A DNA stretch of 64,000 nt, from assembly GCA_009792885.1 (NCBI GenBank), contig WMCF01000015.1, forward strand, positions 11,917,033 through 11,981,032. The letters are read 5' to 3'. Both the position numbers and the translations under genes were made by a program. Position 1 is the first letter of the stretch; every line of letters starts with the position of its first letter. The stretch comes from Eremophila alpestris peregrina. Lineage: Eukaryota; Chordata; Aves; Passeriformes; Alaudidae. Under the pieces are notes generated by a model. That model was not told the origin of the DNA. It was given only the letters and a program-made list of their open reading frames with translations, and ran no database searches. This document shows, in pieces, positions 37,961-50,533 of this stretch.

Positions 37961-40079
37961 TCAATGCCTACAAAGAAAAAGAGTAAATGAGAAAGAAAGG
38001 CAGAGAGAGAGAAATTCAATATTTAAGTATTCTTGACAAATTGCCTAGAAATAATTGTCATATAAGGGAAAGATGTACTCTAAAATATGAAAAAACAGGC
38101 TTAGACATTATTCAGATTTATGAATATTAGACAACTAGAATATTCATAATTTTTGTCTCAGAATTACAAGAAGAAGTATCACATTTTCTGAAATGATTTA
38201 ATACAGTTCCATTTTATGTAGGTGTTCATACCTGGAACTATAATAAAGCAAAATGTCTTTGCTGACTCTAACTTCTTTTTAATTAAACATTAAATGCAAA
38301 AATGAAATGAAACATCTCTCACCTTTATCAGACTGCCACTTAATATCTAATTCAAGCATCTTCTGTGCCTTTTCTTGAAAAGCTGAATTCCAAGTATTCA
38401 CCCTTCCCCCATGAAACAAAGATCTTATATAATGCCCATCTCTTCTGAAGGCAAAAGAATTGTATTCTGCCAAATTGAGTTTTGAAAGAGCAGACAATTG
38501 TCTTCATTTTGTTAGGAACAGTTTGGGTTCAACATAGTACAATTTTTCACAAAGACTTCTCAGTGTAAGACTGTCAGTGAGTGTGTATACTTAGCCTGAA
38601 ATAGTAGCTTTTGGTTCTGTAAGATTTACTTCGTTAAGAAAATTCATTATCCCAATGACAAAAGCAAATAACAAAACCAAAAACTGGCCATAAACCTCTC
38701 ATAAGTTATTTTACCTTTTTCAAGGACAAAATTAAATAGGCTATTTTTAAAAATATTATCCTACTCTGTGCTCTCCACTCTCATCCCGTTGAAAAAGCTT
38801 TTAAGATATAATTTATATGACATGTACATATTTGGGAAATTTCACACTTGTTGCAAGATGTGTATTTTGGTGTTAAAAGTCCTACAGTGTGTTTATGTGA
38901 GTATTTGACACACATAGCATTCTTCAAAAGCACATTGAAAACACAGCACAGTAAAAACAGTCAAATGCACAAGGCAATACCAATCACGAGGCTGCTGGAC
39001 TCTTTATTACAGCGTTTGTTGATGGCTCGTGTTTTCTCTTCCGCTTGAATGAGAAAAGCAAAACTGTGAGAGGAACAGGTCCTGAGCTCTTCAGTCAACT
39101 GCACAGTGACTTCTGAAAAGTGAAGCTCTAAGGACAGACACTACCACCCTTTCCCATAAGCAAAGGAATGCAGATCTCCCTGTATGGATGCCTAATCCAT
39201 GCACTGTTTTCTCTTAGCAAGTACCATATTTGTTAGCAAAATAAATTATTGTTAATTTATTGGTTAAGGTGTCATACCAGGCATTGTAGATTATTCCAAT
39301 TGTGAGTTCTACTGGTTTAATGAAACCAACTATTTGTTACATTTTTACAGGACTTTATTCTGCAATGTGCAAGACACTAAAGATGGCAGAAGCCCGGACT
39401 GTGGGAATTCAACACAGTGCAAGGATTAAAAATCACAGTGCCCAGACAAGGTTCTCTCATCTCACTGATGACTGCTCCAAGTCAGAAGACTGGAGAAGCT
39501 AAAAAGGTCACTACAGAATGACATAATTTTAAGTGAACCTGGTAAAGAAGGTAGACCTGAGTGACATTCAAAAGATAAGGTGAGACCAGACCCTGATCAG
39601 ATTTTTTGATATGAAATAAAAGATTTAAGCATTTCAGGAACAAGCTTGTCTCTTCATCGGCAGGGAAGTCAGCTCAACAGAAGCCTTCAACTCCTCTACC
39701 AGTGCAGGATGTGTGCTTAAGGTCAGACTTCTCTCTCTAAGAAAGATGAGACAAAGAAAAACTGTGGAAGCAGAACCCAAAACTTTCTCCTACTGAAAAG
39801 GGAATCAAGATTTTCTGCACCGAACTCAAATTGCTGGATTTTTTGCAATGATTCCAGGTTTCTGAGCCTTATTTTATTTTGCACTGGAGAAACATGAAAT
39901 GTAATGAAATTAGCATGATCTCAGAAGAGAATGTGGAAAGCTGTCAAATGTGACTAGGAAAAAGGAATTGTAATGTGAGCTCTGAAGTTGAACTACTTTT
40001 TGGAGAAGATGCAAGATAAGAATGTAGGAAGAAGTGCCAAACTTCACACCACATAAAGAGCTCAGGCTGAAAGTACAAT

Positions 40080-40260
40080 AACGCTATCACAGAGTCAATA
40101 AATAAGCATAATGAAATTCACGACACATTATTGCATTGCTCTGCACTGCCACTATTCATTTAAAAATGATGAACACATTTTAAATAATTCGCAGCTTGAC
40201 AAACGCCTGTGAGCGGTGCAGTTAGACTGGTGATGTAAGAGGCATTTGTAAAGCTCTTAC
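40080..40260. promoter_or_regulatory. Candidate conserved non-coding segment beside the array
   Basis: This stretch, about 150-300 bp before the periodic array, has a mixed composition with homeodomain-like ATTA sites, CpGs (AACGCTATC, ATTCGCAG, AACGCCTGTGAGCGG) and no repeat similarity I recognise. A regulatory role is inferred from composition and position alone. Confidence 0.25.
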
Positions 40261-40398
40261 AGGAGAGCTTCATACAACTTATAGCTAAAGTAAAGTAAAG
40301 ATGGAAGTATGGGAAGATAAAACAATAGCTACACCTGAATCCACTAGTACAGTTGCATCCAATATATTTACACTGCTCACCAATGATATGTACTTACT

Positions 40399-40612
40399 GA
40401 AGCTACTCTGTCAATAAAAACCACATTAAGAACCTTTTGAAAGAGCTTCCCTGTCAATTAGGATGTAGATACATTCTATTGCTCCAGTTTTCCTGTCAAT
40501 TTAATATACTGGATCATATTAACAGTACTGGCTTGTCAATAAGGCAAATCCGAATCCTATTAATAGAGTTACACTGCCAATATAATCGGCTTCCCATTTA
40601 TTGAGCTTCCCA
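40399..40612. repeat. ~41-bp periodic array built on CTGTCAAT
   Basis: TGTCAAT begins at 40409, 40452, 40494 and 40534, and TGCCAAT at 40575, giving spacings of 43, 42, 40 and 41. A second weaker element, a TATTAA-like block followed by AG and a CT-rich end, recurs later in each unit (for example ATATTAACAG, CTATTAATAG, CATTTATTGAG). Two weaker units may precede it (near 40353 and 40374). The inter-motif sequences are diverged, so it is an old tandem repeat or a set of spaced binding sites. The complement ATTGACAG contains the TGACAG core of MEIS/PREP sites with a flanking PBX-like half. It lies in PCDH17 intron 1. Confidence 0.7.
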
Positions 40613-41884
40613 GTATTTGGGAAAGCTGTGAAATGGGATTATAAGGTTAGGTTACATACATCTGTCTCTATATTACATAAATATTTCAGGAATTGTATCC
40701 TGTTGTGTAAAGAAATGCATGTAACCACTTTTTTCCACTACAAAAACTTCAGATGACAGAATAGTATAATAGTTTGCTATTGCTGAGAAAACATTAAATT
40801 ATCCTCATTTATCACATTGTTTCCTGCTTTCACTAAGTAAAACTGCTATTTTATGAGACAGTCTACTGGTGTGCCACACATAGAGAACTGCTAAGAGAAG
40901 TACACACTTTACCCACCCACCCCCCTGCAAAAGATAATATCTGCTTCAGAACATAAAAGGAAAGAGATAAAACGTATTTTGGAAACAAAATACAAAGCAC
41001 TCCACAGTTTCAATCTGTTTTTAGTCCTTGTGTTGTGCTGTATAATCTTTGTGGAAGTGAAACACGTAAGTATAATTCTAGTGTAACAGAAACATCCGGA
41101 AATAATTAATAAAAGGTATTAGTTCATGCATTGAAAAATAGCAGAAATTCAGCAAACCTTCTATTTAATAGAAGTCTTAATGAAGTTGAACATTAGTTGC
41201 TTTTAACCACATTCAATATGAAATAACTACTTTTACTGGATTAGCAGAGTATACAACAGACCGTTAAACCTGATTATATTAAAAAAGTAAAAAGAAATAA
41301 GTAATTGCATTAAAATATACTGGGTATTCTCTTATCAAATTACCTCTCTAGATTTGACTTGAAAATATGTATTTAAAAAAAAACATGTTTCAAAAATGAC
41401 AGTTAAGGGTCAATGAATCAAGCTGCCCATTATATTTTCTGGTAGCAGATGGGTGCAATGAAACCTAATGATTGAATTTGAAACGCTTTAATGCTCCTTT
41501 TATCTATGGCTCCCACCATGTTGAGTCTACCTTAGTATTCATAACAGATACTATGTTTACTGCATAACAGACTCAATTACAACTAGCTAACTAGAATGAA
41601 ATCTTCTCTTATTGCACTATCCAGCTTATTCTAAGAATATCAAATCATGAACTCAAAATAACAATACATGTAGGAGTGTCTTTGACAGCATTTGTAGGTT
41701 GAGAGGTTTTTATTTGATTTTTTATTTTAAATATGAAGTCTAGAAATTAGAGGAAAACTTAGACCAAAATTAAAGGAAAAAAAATTTAAAATAGTGCCTT
41801 GAAACTTAAGGATATGATCAAAGTATTTGTTTAGAGTTTAAAAATGTTTAAAACCCTTTTTTTTCTGCATGAAAACAATAATAT

Positions 41885-41948
41885 ATTTTCTTTCTTTTTC
41901 TTTCTTTCTTTCTTTTTTTCTTTCTTTCTTCTTTCTCTCTTTCTCTCC
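41885..41948. repeat. (TTTC)n microsatellite
   Basis: Interrupted TTTC repeats changing into CTTT/CTCT, about 60 bp, in intron 1. Confidence 0.95.
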
Positions 41949-44900
41949 CATTCTGTAGTGCAATTTTCATCTCCTGGTTTTTCTTTTTTTTTTTTAATTT
42001 TGAGACACATCTGAAAGCTCTTACTTAGGCATACCCAGTGAAGCCACTAAGTAAAGTGAAATTTGTCCTATTCTTACCACTGCTTATTTCTAAGAGCAAC
42101 ATAACCCAAATGTTTTCTGAACAGATGCAAGCTTATAAACACTGCAGTACTGCATGGTAGAGAAGGAGAACAAATTATTAACTTTTAACGCTGTTAATCT
42201 GTTTTGTACTTATCATATTTAGTAAGGAGAAAACAGAGACACTGAATATTTAAAATCTGTTAACTTTGTGTTTAACATCTATCCAGTATGTTTACCTTTT
42301 TCTGTCCAACCCATACTTTCACTAAAGGCAACAATAAAACTCCCACAAGCCATGACCTGAGGTCCAGTGAAATCAATGGGTGTTTTCAAGCTGGTTTCAA
42401 TAGCCCTTGGATCAGTCTGCTTACTTCAATTACCGGCCAAGTGAGCCTTTACATAGCGTGCTACATTCCCACAGATACATATGTTATATGCCGAAGAAAG
42501 TTGCATTTGAGCACATTTGTAATGGCAGTGACAGGGAAAGGTGATTAGCTGGGCAGCAAACACTGTATGTGGCACAAAATTCCAGTTCTGAATTTCTTCC
42601 CTACAGAGTGAAAGAAATTAGCAACAAAGATGGAGCGGGATTTGGTTCTGAAGTCACACTGCCTGCACAGAAAACACACACAAAGAGGAACACTGAAGCT
42701 TTCTTCCTAGGTGGTGATCAGAAAAAAGGGGTAAATCTGGATCACCTCCTTTTCTTTAAAGCTGCTGCCTTATCCCCTTTCTCTTTCTAAAATCCTGCAC
42801 CAGAAAAACAAAACTTCGCTTAAATTCCCTAGGAATTCAGAAGAAAATCAAGATGTTAAAACTTACATTATAAGTTTCTGTCTAATTTCTTATTTAGGTC
42901 ATGCAACTCTTTATTTCAGCTTTTTGTTAAAAATACTCAACAAGGTATTCTTTAAACATTCTGTGACAAGACACAAAGTCCTACTTTCACACAAATACCT
43001 TCACATAACTATTTCCTCTAAGCACTAGGAAAGCACTAAATATGTTGCAAAAATAATGGCTGAATTTATGACAGAATAGTAGATCATCAAGCTTTACAGA
43101 CTCACATGGCCATGCAAGGAGATTTTCAGCTGTAAAATGGTGATGAGTTGATTTATTATTTGTGACATAAGATAAATAATTTAGGCTTGCACAAATTTAG
43201 CAAGAGGTTCTGTCCCTAAATATATTTTAAAGTCATAACAGTCATGTGTCTATGATGAGGTACCTCATAAAATGGAAAGTTTGATTGAATACACCACAAG
43301 TATAGTAGCAGTGGTCAAGTGGACTTGGACAGAAAAAAAAATAAGGTTATTCTGATATAGGGCTGTGTGCATGCATCTAAAACTCTGTCACTTCAATATT
43401 AACCTTCTGGAGTGCCTTCTGATATGACTCTATATTAAATTGATCCAAAACAAGCAAAAGAAAAAATAGCTACACTTCTTTACCTCATCTAGGATACAAC
43501 ACCCACTTAAATAAGAACTGTCACAGGTAATCTCTAACTTCATAAGTACTTAAAAGCTTATTTGACCCGTAAATTCTTAAAATACTGGGAAAAAAATGTT
43601 CTGGATTGCCCATCTCATTATGGCTTGCCATATCAAGAGTCTGAAATCAGATATTTCTCTAAAATTAAGAAGATCCACATAAGATACGTTCTCTGCAAAG
43701 ATTCCCGAATTAGGTAAAGTGATCTTTCTGTTTCAAAGCAGTGTTGGCTTGTCAATATCTAGGACACTGCTGCAGGTTTCACCAGGGATAGAGGGACTGA
43801 ACATGAATGCTAATATTTGACTGAGGGGTTTGTTAGAACACAGGGATTTAATTATGGACTTCCTCTCTAGCTAATTAGCAGGATGCTCACCCAGTGTATG
43901 AGCACTTTTTTCCAAAGTGGAATGCATTGGACATCAACTGAAGGATGCATAGATATTTTACTTTTTTTAAATTTTATTTATGGTCTTTCAAAGAAAATAG
44001 CTAATGAAACCTTCTCTAAATAATGTCCTCATCACAGAAGTCCCCAAGTTGAAGCTTGTGTATGTGGAAAGCTCTTTCAAAGTGGGAAAAGAAAACACTA
44101 CAGGTGAAGTGCAAGAAATTTCAAAGAAAAACACATACAAAATGAAAAAAAACCCAACTTGGGATTGTTCATACTCCTCTTCCTGGATAGTCAAACCAGA
44201 TCATGTGTAACACAGACTAATGCTGCTCCCTGCAGGTGGATCATGAGCCCACATGAAGCCACACCAACTTCCAACTTCAGTGGAATCCAACATGGAGTTA
44301 GGTGCTAAGTTGCAGAGAGTCATCTCCAGGAGCACAGCCCTTGCATGCAATTCATTTACTCATATGCCCTCAAAACTTTAAGGAGGAAAAACCCACTAGA
44401 AGATGAATTATTTCCGTGGGAATTTGTTCCTCTTGCTAAATAATTTCAGGACCATCTTAGTTTACTGGTGTTTCATCACATTTTGCTATTTGGAATAAAA
44501 CAAAAGCTATAAAATATTAAGGAACTACCACATTTTTCAGTTCACATACAGCTTTATTAATGTCTTGATAAATTCCTAAGAATTATTAAACCTGAGTTTG
44601 TTTGGTGTTTTTATTTAAATCTTTTGAGGCATAAAACAATAAAACACAAAACACTCTTCTAAACTATGCAAAAATCAACAGCAGAATCATTCATTTTCCA
44701 TGAAAACAGAATTAGTATCATGCTCCTAGAATGCTGTGGATCACATTTTAGCACAGAGACTTTGTAAGGCAGTCGTATAGCACCCTAGTCCTAAAGGTTT
44801 ATAGTAGCATTCCTTCTTTAACCTTAGCCACAGGATAATAAACAGCACCAATATAATGATAGTCCAAGCTATCAGGAACCTTAAGAATGTGCAAGGAATA

Positions 44901-47900
44901 GACTGGCAGGAATTAATCTGCCATTTTCATGTATCTGCCCAAGGGAAGTATTGTAATTGCAAAAATTTACTCTTAGACTGCTGAGACTCATAGTAATTAT
45001 GTTTCTTTTTTAATAGAAATAGCCACAGGTAGTAACAAATTGGGTTTTGAGATGGGGAACTGGGCATGCATTCTAACCCAAATTACTATGTAATTGTCTT
45101 TATAATAAAACACTATCAAAAACCCAAAACTTAAATCAGAACAAAAACTTTCCCTTAAAAAAGTCTTCTCTTCCCATGGCTATTCAGCATGTGTGCTTAT
45201 TTCTTCATTCACAGGTATCAGCAAGACCAGTATGACTGCAAGTAATTTATCTAAATATTTTTGCCATTGCTAACAAAACTTCCTGAAGCTCACATTTGCT
45301 AATAGAAACAGCTTCCTCTTGTTTTACAAGGAGGTCAAAATCTGGAAATCTAGATACTTATTCCTAAGTTTCTTAAAATGCCAGTATCAGGGGATGAAGG
45401 AAAGACTATTTGTAATCTACAATTAAATGAACTGAAATTAAAGTTCTCCTCAAAGTTCTGGAAGGCTGTTTGAAATAAATAAGCCCAGGAAAGTACTTAA
45501 AATTAGTTTTTCATGCTTGAAGGAATTATTGTTTTGTTACATCACATCGTTGCAATAATGACAGGTATATTTTTGGGAAAGACCATGTATGTGGTCGCCA
45601 ATGAATAAATAAAAAAAAATAAAATGATACAGTTGTTTCTGCCCCTTGCAATACTATTGCCTGTACACCTGCATAGAAGCTACATGAGGTGTAAATAGAC
45701 AAAACACATGTACAGATTTAGACAAAATGAAGACTGTATATTGAAAGAAATAACAGACAACATCTTGGCTTTACCTCTTTTTCACCCAACAGCTACAAAG
45801 CTGATTGATATATTTCTTTCCTTGGAGCTATGAGATTCAAATTATCATGTGCTTTTTAACAACTAACGCAGTTCATGGAATCAGTTAAATGCTGTTTTTT
45901 TTCACATGTTGCATGAATTATACTTCCTTATAATCATTACTCTCAATCCTGAAGTTTGATAGCAGGATTCCATCATGAAGTGGAAAATGAGGTCCTTCCT
46001 TACCAATACTCTTACCTCAGGAAAAAAATGACAACATCTTTTGTCTCTAAACTTGATGTTTTCTAGTTTGCAGCAAAAGGGGCAGGTTGACAGCATCTTC
46101 CAAAATGCTGCTACACAGCTCTGTACAGATCATACACAATATAAAAAAATAAAATTAGATGCACATTGCTCATTAATAACACCTTTCATCCATCTAGATG
46201 GTTTTTTTTATTCCATTTTGCTCTCTTTTCTGGGTATAACCACATATGCATGCGTGCACACAGTTATATTATCTGGCCCATCGCCTAGAGATGGAATAGT
46301 TTCTAAGGCTTCGTGGTTGTCATTTAAAAAAGGCTTTTAATTTTATTATTTCCCAAGCACTCCAAATTCCACTATATTCTTATTGTCATTTGATCCACTG
46401 AAACGATGAAGAGATCACAAAAGAACACAGTTGGTACTTTACAGCTGTGGCTGGATAATCTGGCTCGTGATCATCAAAGCAGGATTGTTTTTATGATCTT
46501 CAAATCTGCATATCAAATTACTCAAGTCCCTGCAAAAAAGCAAGGCATCAGGACTATCTCAACACAATACGAAAAAATGTAGTTGGAGGCTAAGCGAAAC
46601 TAACAGCTTTTGCAGCTTTGCAGTGCTCTTAAAGCAAAGGAGAGAAGCAACAGGGAGCAGTTCAGGTAACACAGACTAGCAGATTCTGGGCTGAATTCTG
46701 CACTTGCTTATGCACATCAGCAACCCCACATCTGTAAATGTTCTATTTAATTGTATGGTGCTATTGACCCAAATTAAAATGATCACTGATCAAGTGTTTT
46801 AAGGATCCTGCCCTGAAAGAAATAATATTAATTATATATATATATGTGTATTTTCACAGGCCTCAAAATTACTTATGCACTGACTAATAACATGCTTTTT
46901 TCTAGAACTGCACAAAAAGAGCATTTTTGACTCTGCTGGTAGTCACTCAAGTGCTGAATCTGAGCTACTTCTTTTCTTTGTTACTTTAAAAATTTTATAG
47001 AATTTAAATATTTTCATTAAGAATTAATGAACATTTGTTTAGCCCACTTCAGCTTACCTTTTTTTTTTTAAACTGATTCATGGCTAAACAATCGTAAGTG
47101 GTTGCTTAGCAATCAGCAAAGAGCGAGACAGAAATATAGTAAGTAAAGAAACTGACTGACATGTTCTGTGTTTGAATCATGGTATTCAGTAAAAACAACA
47201 GAATAACACCAAGAGAAGTTTAAAACAAAATTCTCTTAATAAAAGAATACAAAAAACTGTCTTTAGGAACAAATTATGCATTTAAAAGCTACAAATTGTT
47301 ATTCACATGTCTGTCTCTAGAAAAAAATTCCTGTAGCTATTATTAAAAATACATTAAAATCCTTCAAATATTCATGAAACCATTATTTGCCTTTTGTTTT
47401 AATTCAATTGTCAACTGTGCTTCCAGTGATTTTTAAAACAGTATATATCTACAAAGCAAGCAAGAGTTTACAGCTTTGAAGACTTGAAATTGATTTTTAA
47501 TGCACCAGCTTTCAAACACTACAAAGGCTGCTCTCTGCTGATAAAGACAGTAAACAAGAAATTGTCCTTTAAATGTTCCCTTTAATGTTTTTCTTTAATT
47601 AAAAATCAATCAAAAAACATTGCCACATAAAAAAATTAAAATTAAGACATTAAAAATGCTTTATGTTTTTGAAATGCACCACAGTCAAACCAGAATGAAA
47701 ACTTATGTGGTTACTTTTGTTTACTTGTATTAGTTTAGACTTTTTTTTGCACTGTAAACATTGTTAATCAAAAAACAAAAGCAAGTATATCACTTAAGTT
47801 TATCACTTAGCTCTTTTTATGGAGTGGAAATGTTAAAAATATGATGACATTAAACTAGAAATGATAAAAGTGACTTAAGTAAAATACTTTTAAAATACTT

Positions 47901-50127
47901 TAAGATCATTTTAATATATTCCTCTCCTCTAATCAGACTGAAGCTTATTTATGTAGATTAGTTACATCTTGAGTCTCATTTATCTAACCTGTATTTATTC
48001 TTTGATCACAAAGCTTGTTAACTTAAATGGTCTTTTATTGTTATGATTCGTTTTCCCATAATTATGCAGTTTAACTGCCTGATTGTTTTGTTTTGTTTTG
48101 TTTTAATAAATACATGCACATGCACCAATCATATTCAACAGTATTATGCTGGATGCTCAATGACCTGTAAGAGCCATTTCAATATAATAAAACTGCCTGG
48201 AAGTATTCCAGGGCAAGGACTGGAAATGCGAGTGATCACGGTGCCACTAGAGCTAGTACAGGCTCTACACACATGTCATAGTAAGATCAGTAGATGTTCT
48301 GAGCCACTCTCTGAAAATAACTCTGCATGACTGTCACTGCAAGAACCTACAATGCATCGATTACAGGTCTCACCCACACAGCTGAAAAATTATGTATTTG
48401 CATCTCATGACAAGACTTTTCCTTTCCCCTTTGGAGTTCTCCTTTGGCAGGCCACAGGAGACTCCAACACAGTCACCCAGCAGGGAACAGGATGGGATTA
48501 GGAACTTTTCTGTTACGGGTTGAAGTATTTTATGAACATGAGAAACTCTGATCTGATACACATGTCACAAAGCCAGCAGAAAGGTCCATGGCTAAAATCA
48601 AAATCTTAATTTGAAGGACTTAACATGACTAGATTGCTTATACCTTATTATATTGAAAATAGACCAGAATGGGACTGATTGTCTTGAGGGTTGGAAAAGG
48701 AGACATCCCCTCAGTGAACCAAAGTGAGATACAGATTGATCTTTATGCTGTTCCTCTGTACAAGTAACACTAATAATTGGCTGAAACTATGCGATTTTGT
48801 CTTTATATGTAAAAGGGACTCCTCAGTTTTGAGGACAAAAAAACAAGAGATCTAACATCAAGAAGTGGATGAATTTATCTGCTATCCTTTGTGTACAGGT
48901 AATACCACTACCTACTGGAAGTAAATCAGTAGGAGAAAGAGATGGCTCTTGCGTGACCTTATTAAGAAGGAAATGTATCAGCAGCCTTTGGGATTTAGCT
49001 AGAAAATATATGACTGCTCAAGAAGGTTATTTAAAGCACTGTCTAATATCCTAATTAACAGGGACATTCGTAAGAATTTTCTTGTTCTTGAATGTAGTAC
49101 TTAATACTGAGTATTTTACCTAAAATGCTTAATAATTTACTTTTTTTCTTTCTCATAGGATTTACAGTATATAATCCAGAACCTTTTACTGTTAAAAAAA
49201 AAAAAAAGAAAAAAAAAGTCTACAGGAGACTGAAAAACAAAGGTTGCACTATGGCAAATAGATTAGTAGGGCTTAGAATGCACCCTAAGAATTATGGCAG
49301 CTGCACATAATTCTGTTTCATCACATCAACAAAAGCAGTGACTAGTTAATATCCTTGATACCCCGTAAAAACATAACAAATAAAACACTTAAACTCAAGG
49401 AACTTTTTTCCCCAGTCATTTTGCCACTCTCTTCCCAGTACCTTTTTTCGATTTCTTTTGTTTCTCCCCTTTTTTCTATTAAGGCAAGAGCCTGCAGTCC
49501 CCTGAGAGTTTTACTTGTTTCCTGTATTTTTGAACCCTTTAGCATTAATTTTACCACTTCTCTTACAGCTGAAGTAGCCATACAATTGAAAGCATAAAGC
49601 TTTCAGGCTATCTGCTGCAAAAATTTGTCCCAACAGCTCTACACTGACCTTTTGGCATCAGAGGATTGCTTCTATATTTTATAGATAAAAACAGAGCTCT
49701 GTTTCTGCTCTGGTCAACAAATTCTTGTTTTAGTTCTCATCAACTGAATTCTTTTACCTATAGGAAAACATTAATACTAGTGTCAAAATGTCTTTTCTTC
49801 AGACATGCAGGTACTCCCCAGGCTTGAAGAAGTATCTGAAGAATTCTGCCATGCAACATACATGTTTTCTGCAGAAAAAAACCAAACCAAATCCAAAAAA
49901 CAACCCACATACACTCACTTTTTGTATGCAGAATGAGTGCCTTGCAAGGAAAAACCTAAAACTAATTTAATTTGACATTTTTAACTCTTGTAGAAACAAC
50001 GAAAGAAAGAAAAATTAGGCATGATATTTAGAAACATATATGTAAATATTAGCTGGTATGTTAATGTTTTCTGGGGAGGAAGGCAGTGAAGAGAAAGAAA
50101 AAAATGCTGGGGAAAAAAAACCCAAAA

Positions 50128-50169
50128 AACCAACCAACCAACCAAAGAAAAATACTTTTTTTTTTTTTT
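50128..50169. repeat. (CAAC)n and poly-T patch
   Basis: Four to five CAAC units, then a short A-rich spacer and about 14 T. Ordinary low complexity. Confidence 0.85.
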
Positions 50170-50477
50170 AATATAAAATCCCAGCTGGTTTATATCCTGA
50201 TGTTGTGACTTAGGAGGAATTTTTTTAATGACATTTTTGTCTTATCAGAGAAACCAAACTTTATCTATGTTTTCTTAATACCAAGTAAATTTGTGAATAT
50301 TTCACACATACCTATTGCTAATTTTCCACCTAAACATATTTGCTGAGTTTTAACAATAATGCTGTATTATTCAAAGTTTAAAAAATATATGAAAATGTGG
50401 TAGCATGTTCAGCAATATGTCCAATGTAGTATTTGATTTCTTCTCCACTGTACACATGATTATGCTGGATTAGCCAT

Positions 50478-50533
50478 CAGACTTGATCATCCTAAAAGTA
50501 TTGCCCATCCTAAACCATTCTATGATTCTGTGT
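50478..50533 (+). mobile_element. Short CR1 tail remnant
   Basis: About 55 bp resembling the last bases of CR1: a TTGATCATCCTAAAAG block followed by CCTAAACCATTCTATGATTC. Too short to be certain, but the terminal CCATTCTATGATTCTGTG is characteristic. Confidence 0.65.

Noticed and set aside
37661..37990. Lys-rich frame ending in poly-A, possible retrocopy
   Set aside because: The Lys run is the poly-A tract itself. No recognisable parent gene and no target-site duplication were seen.
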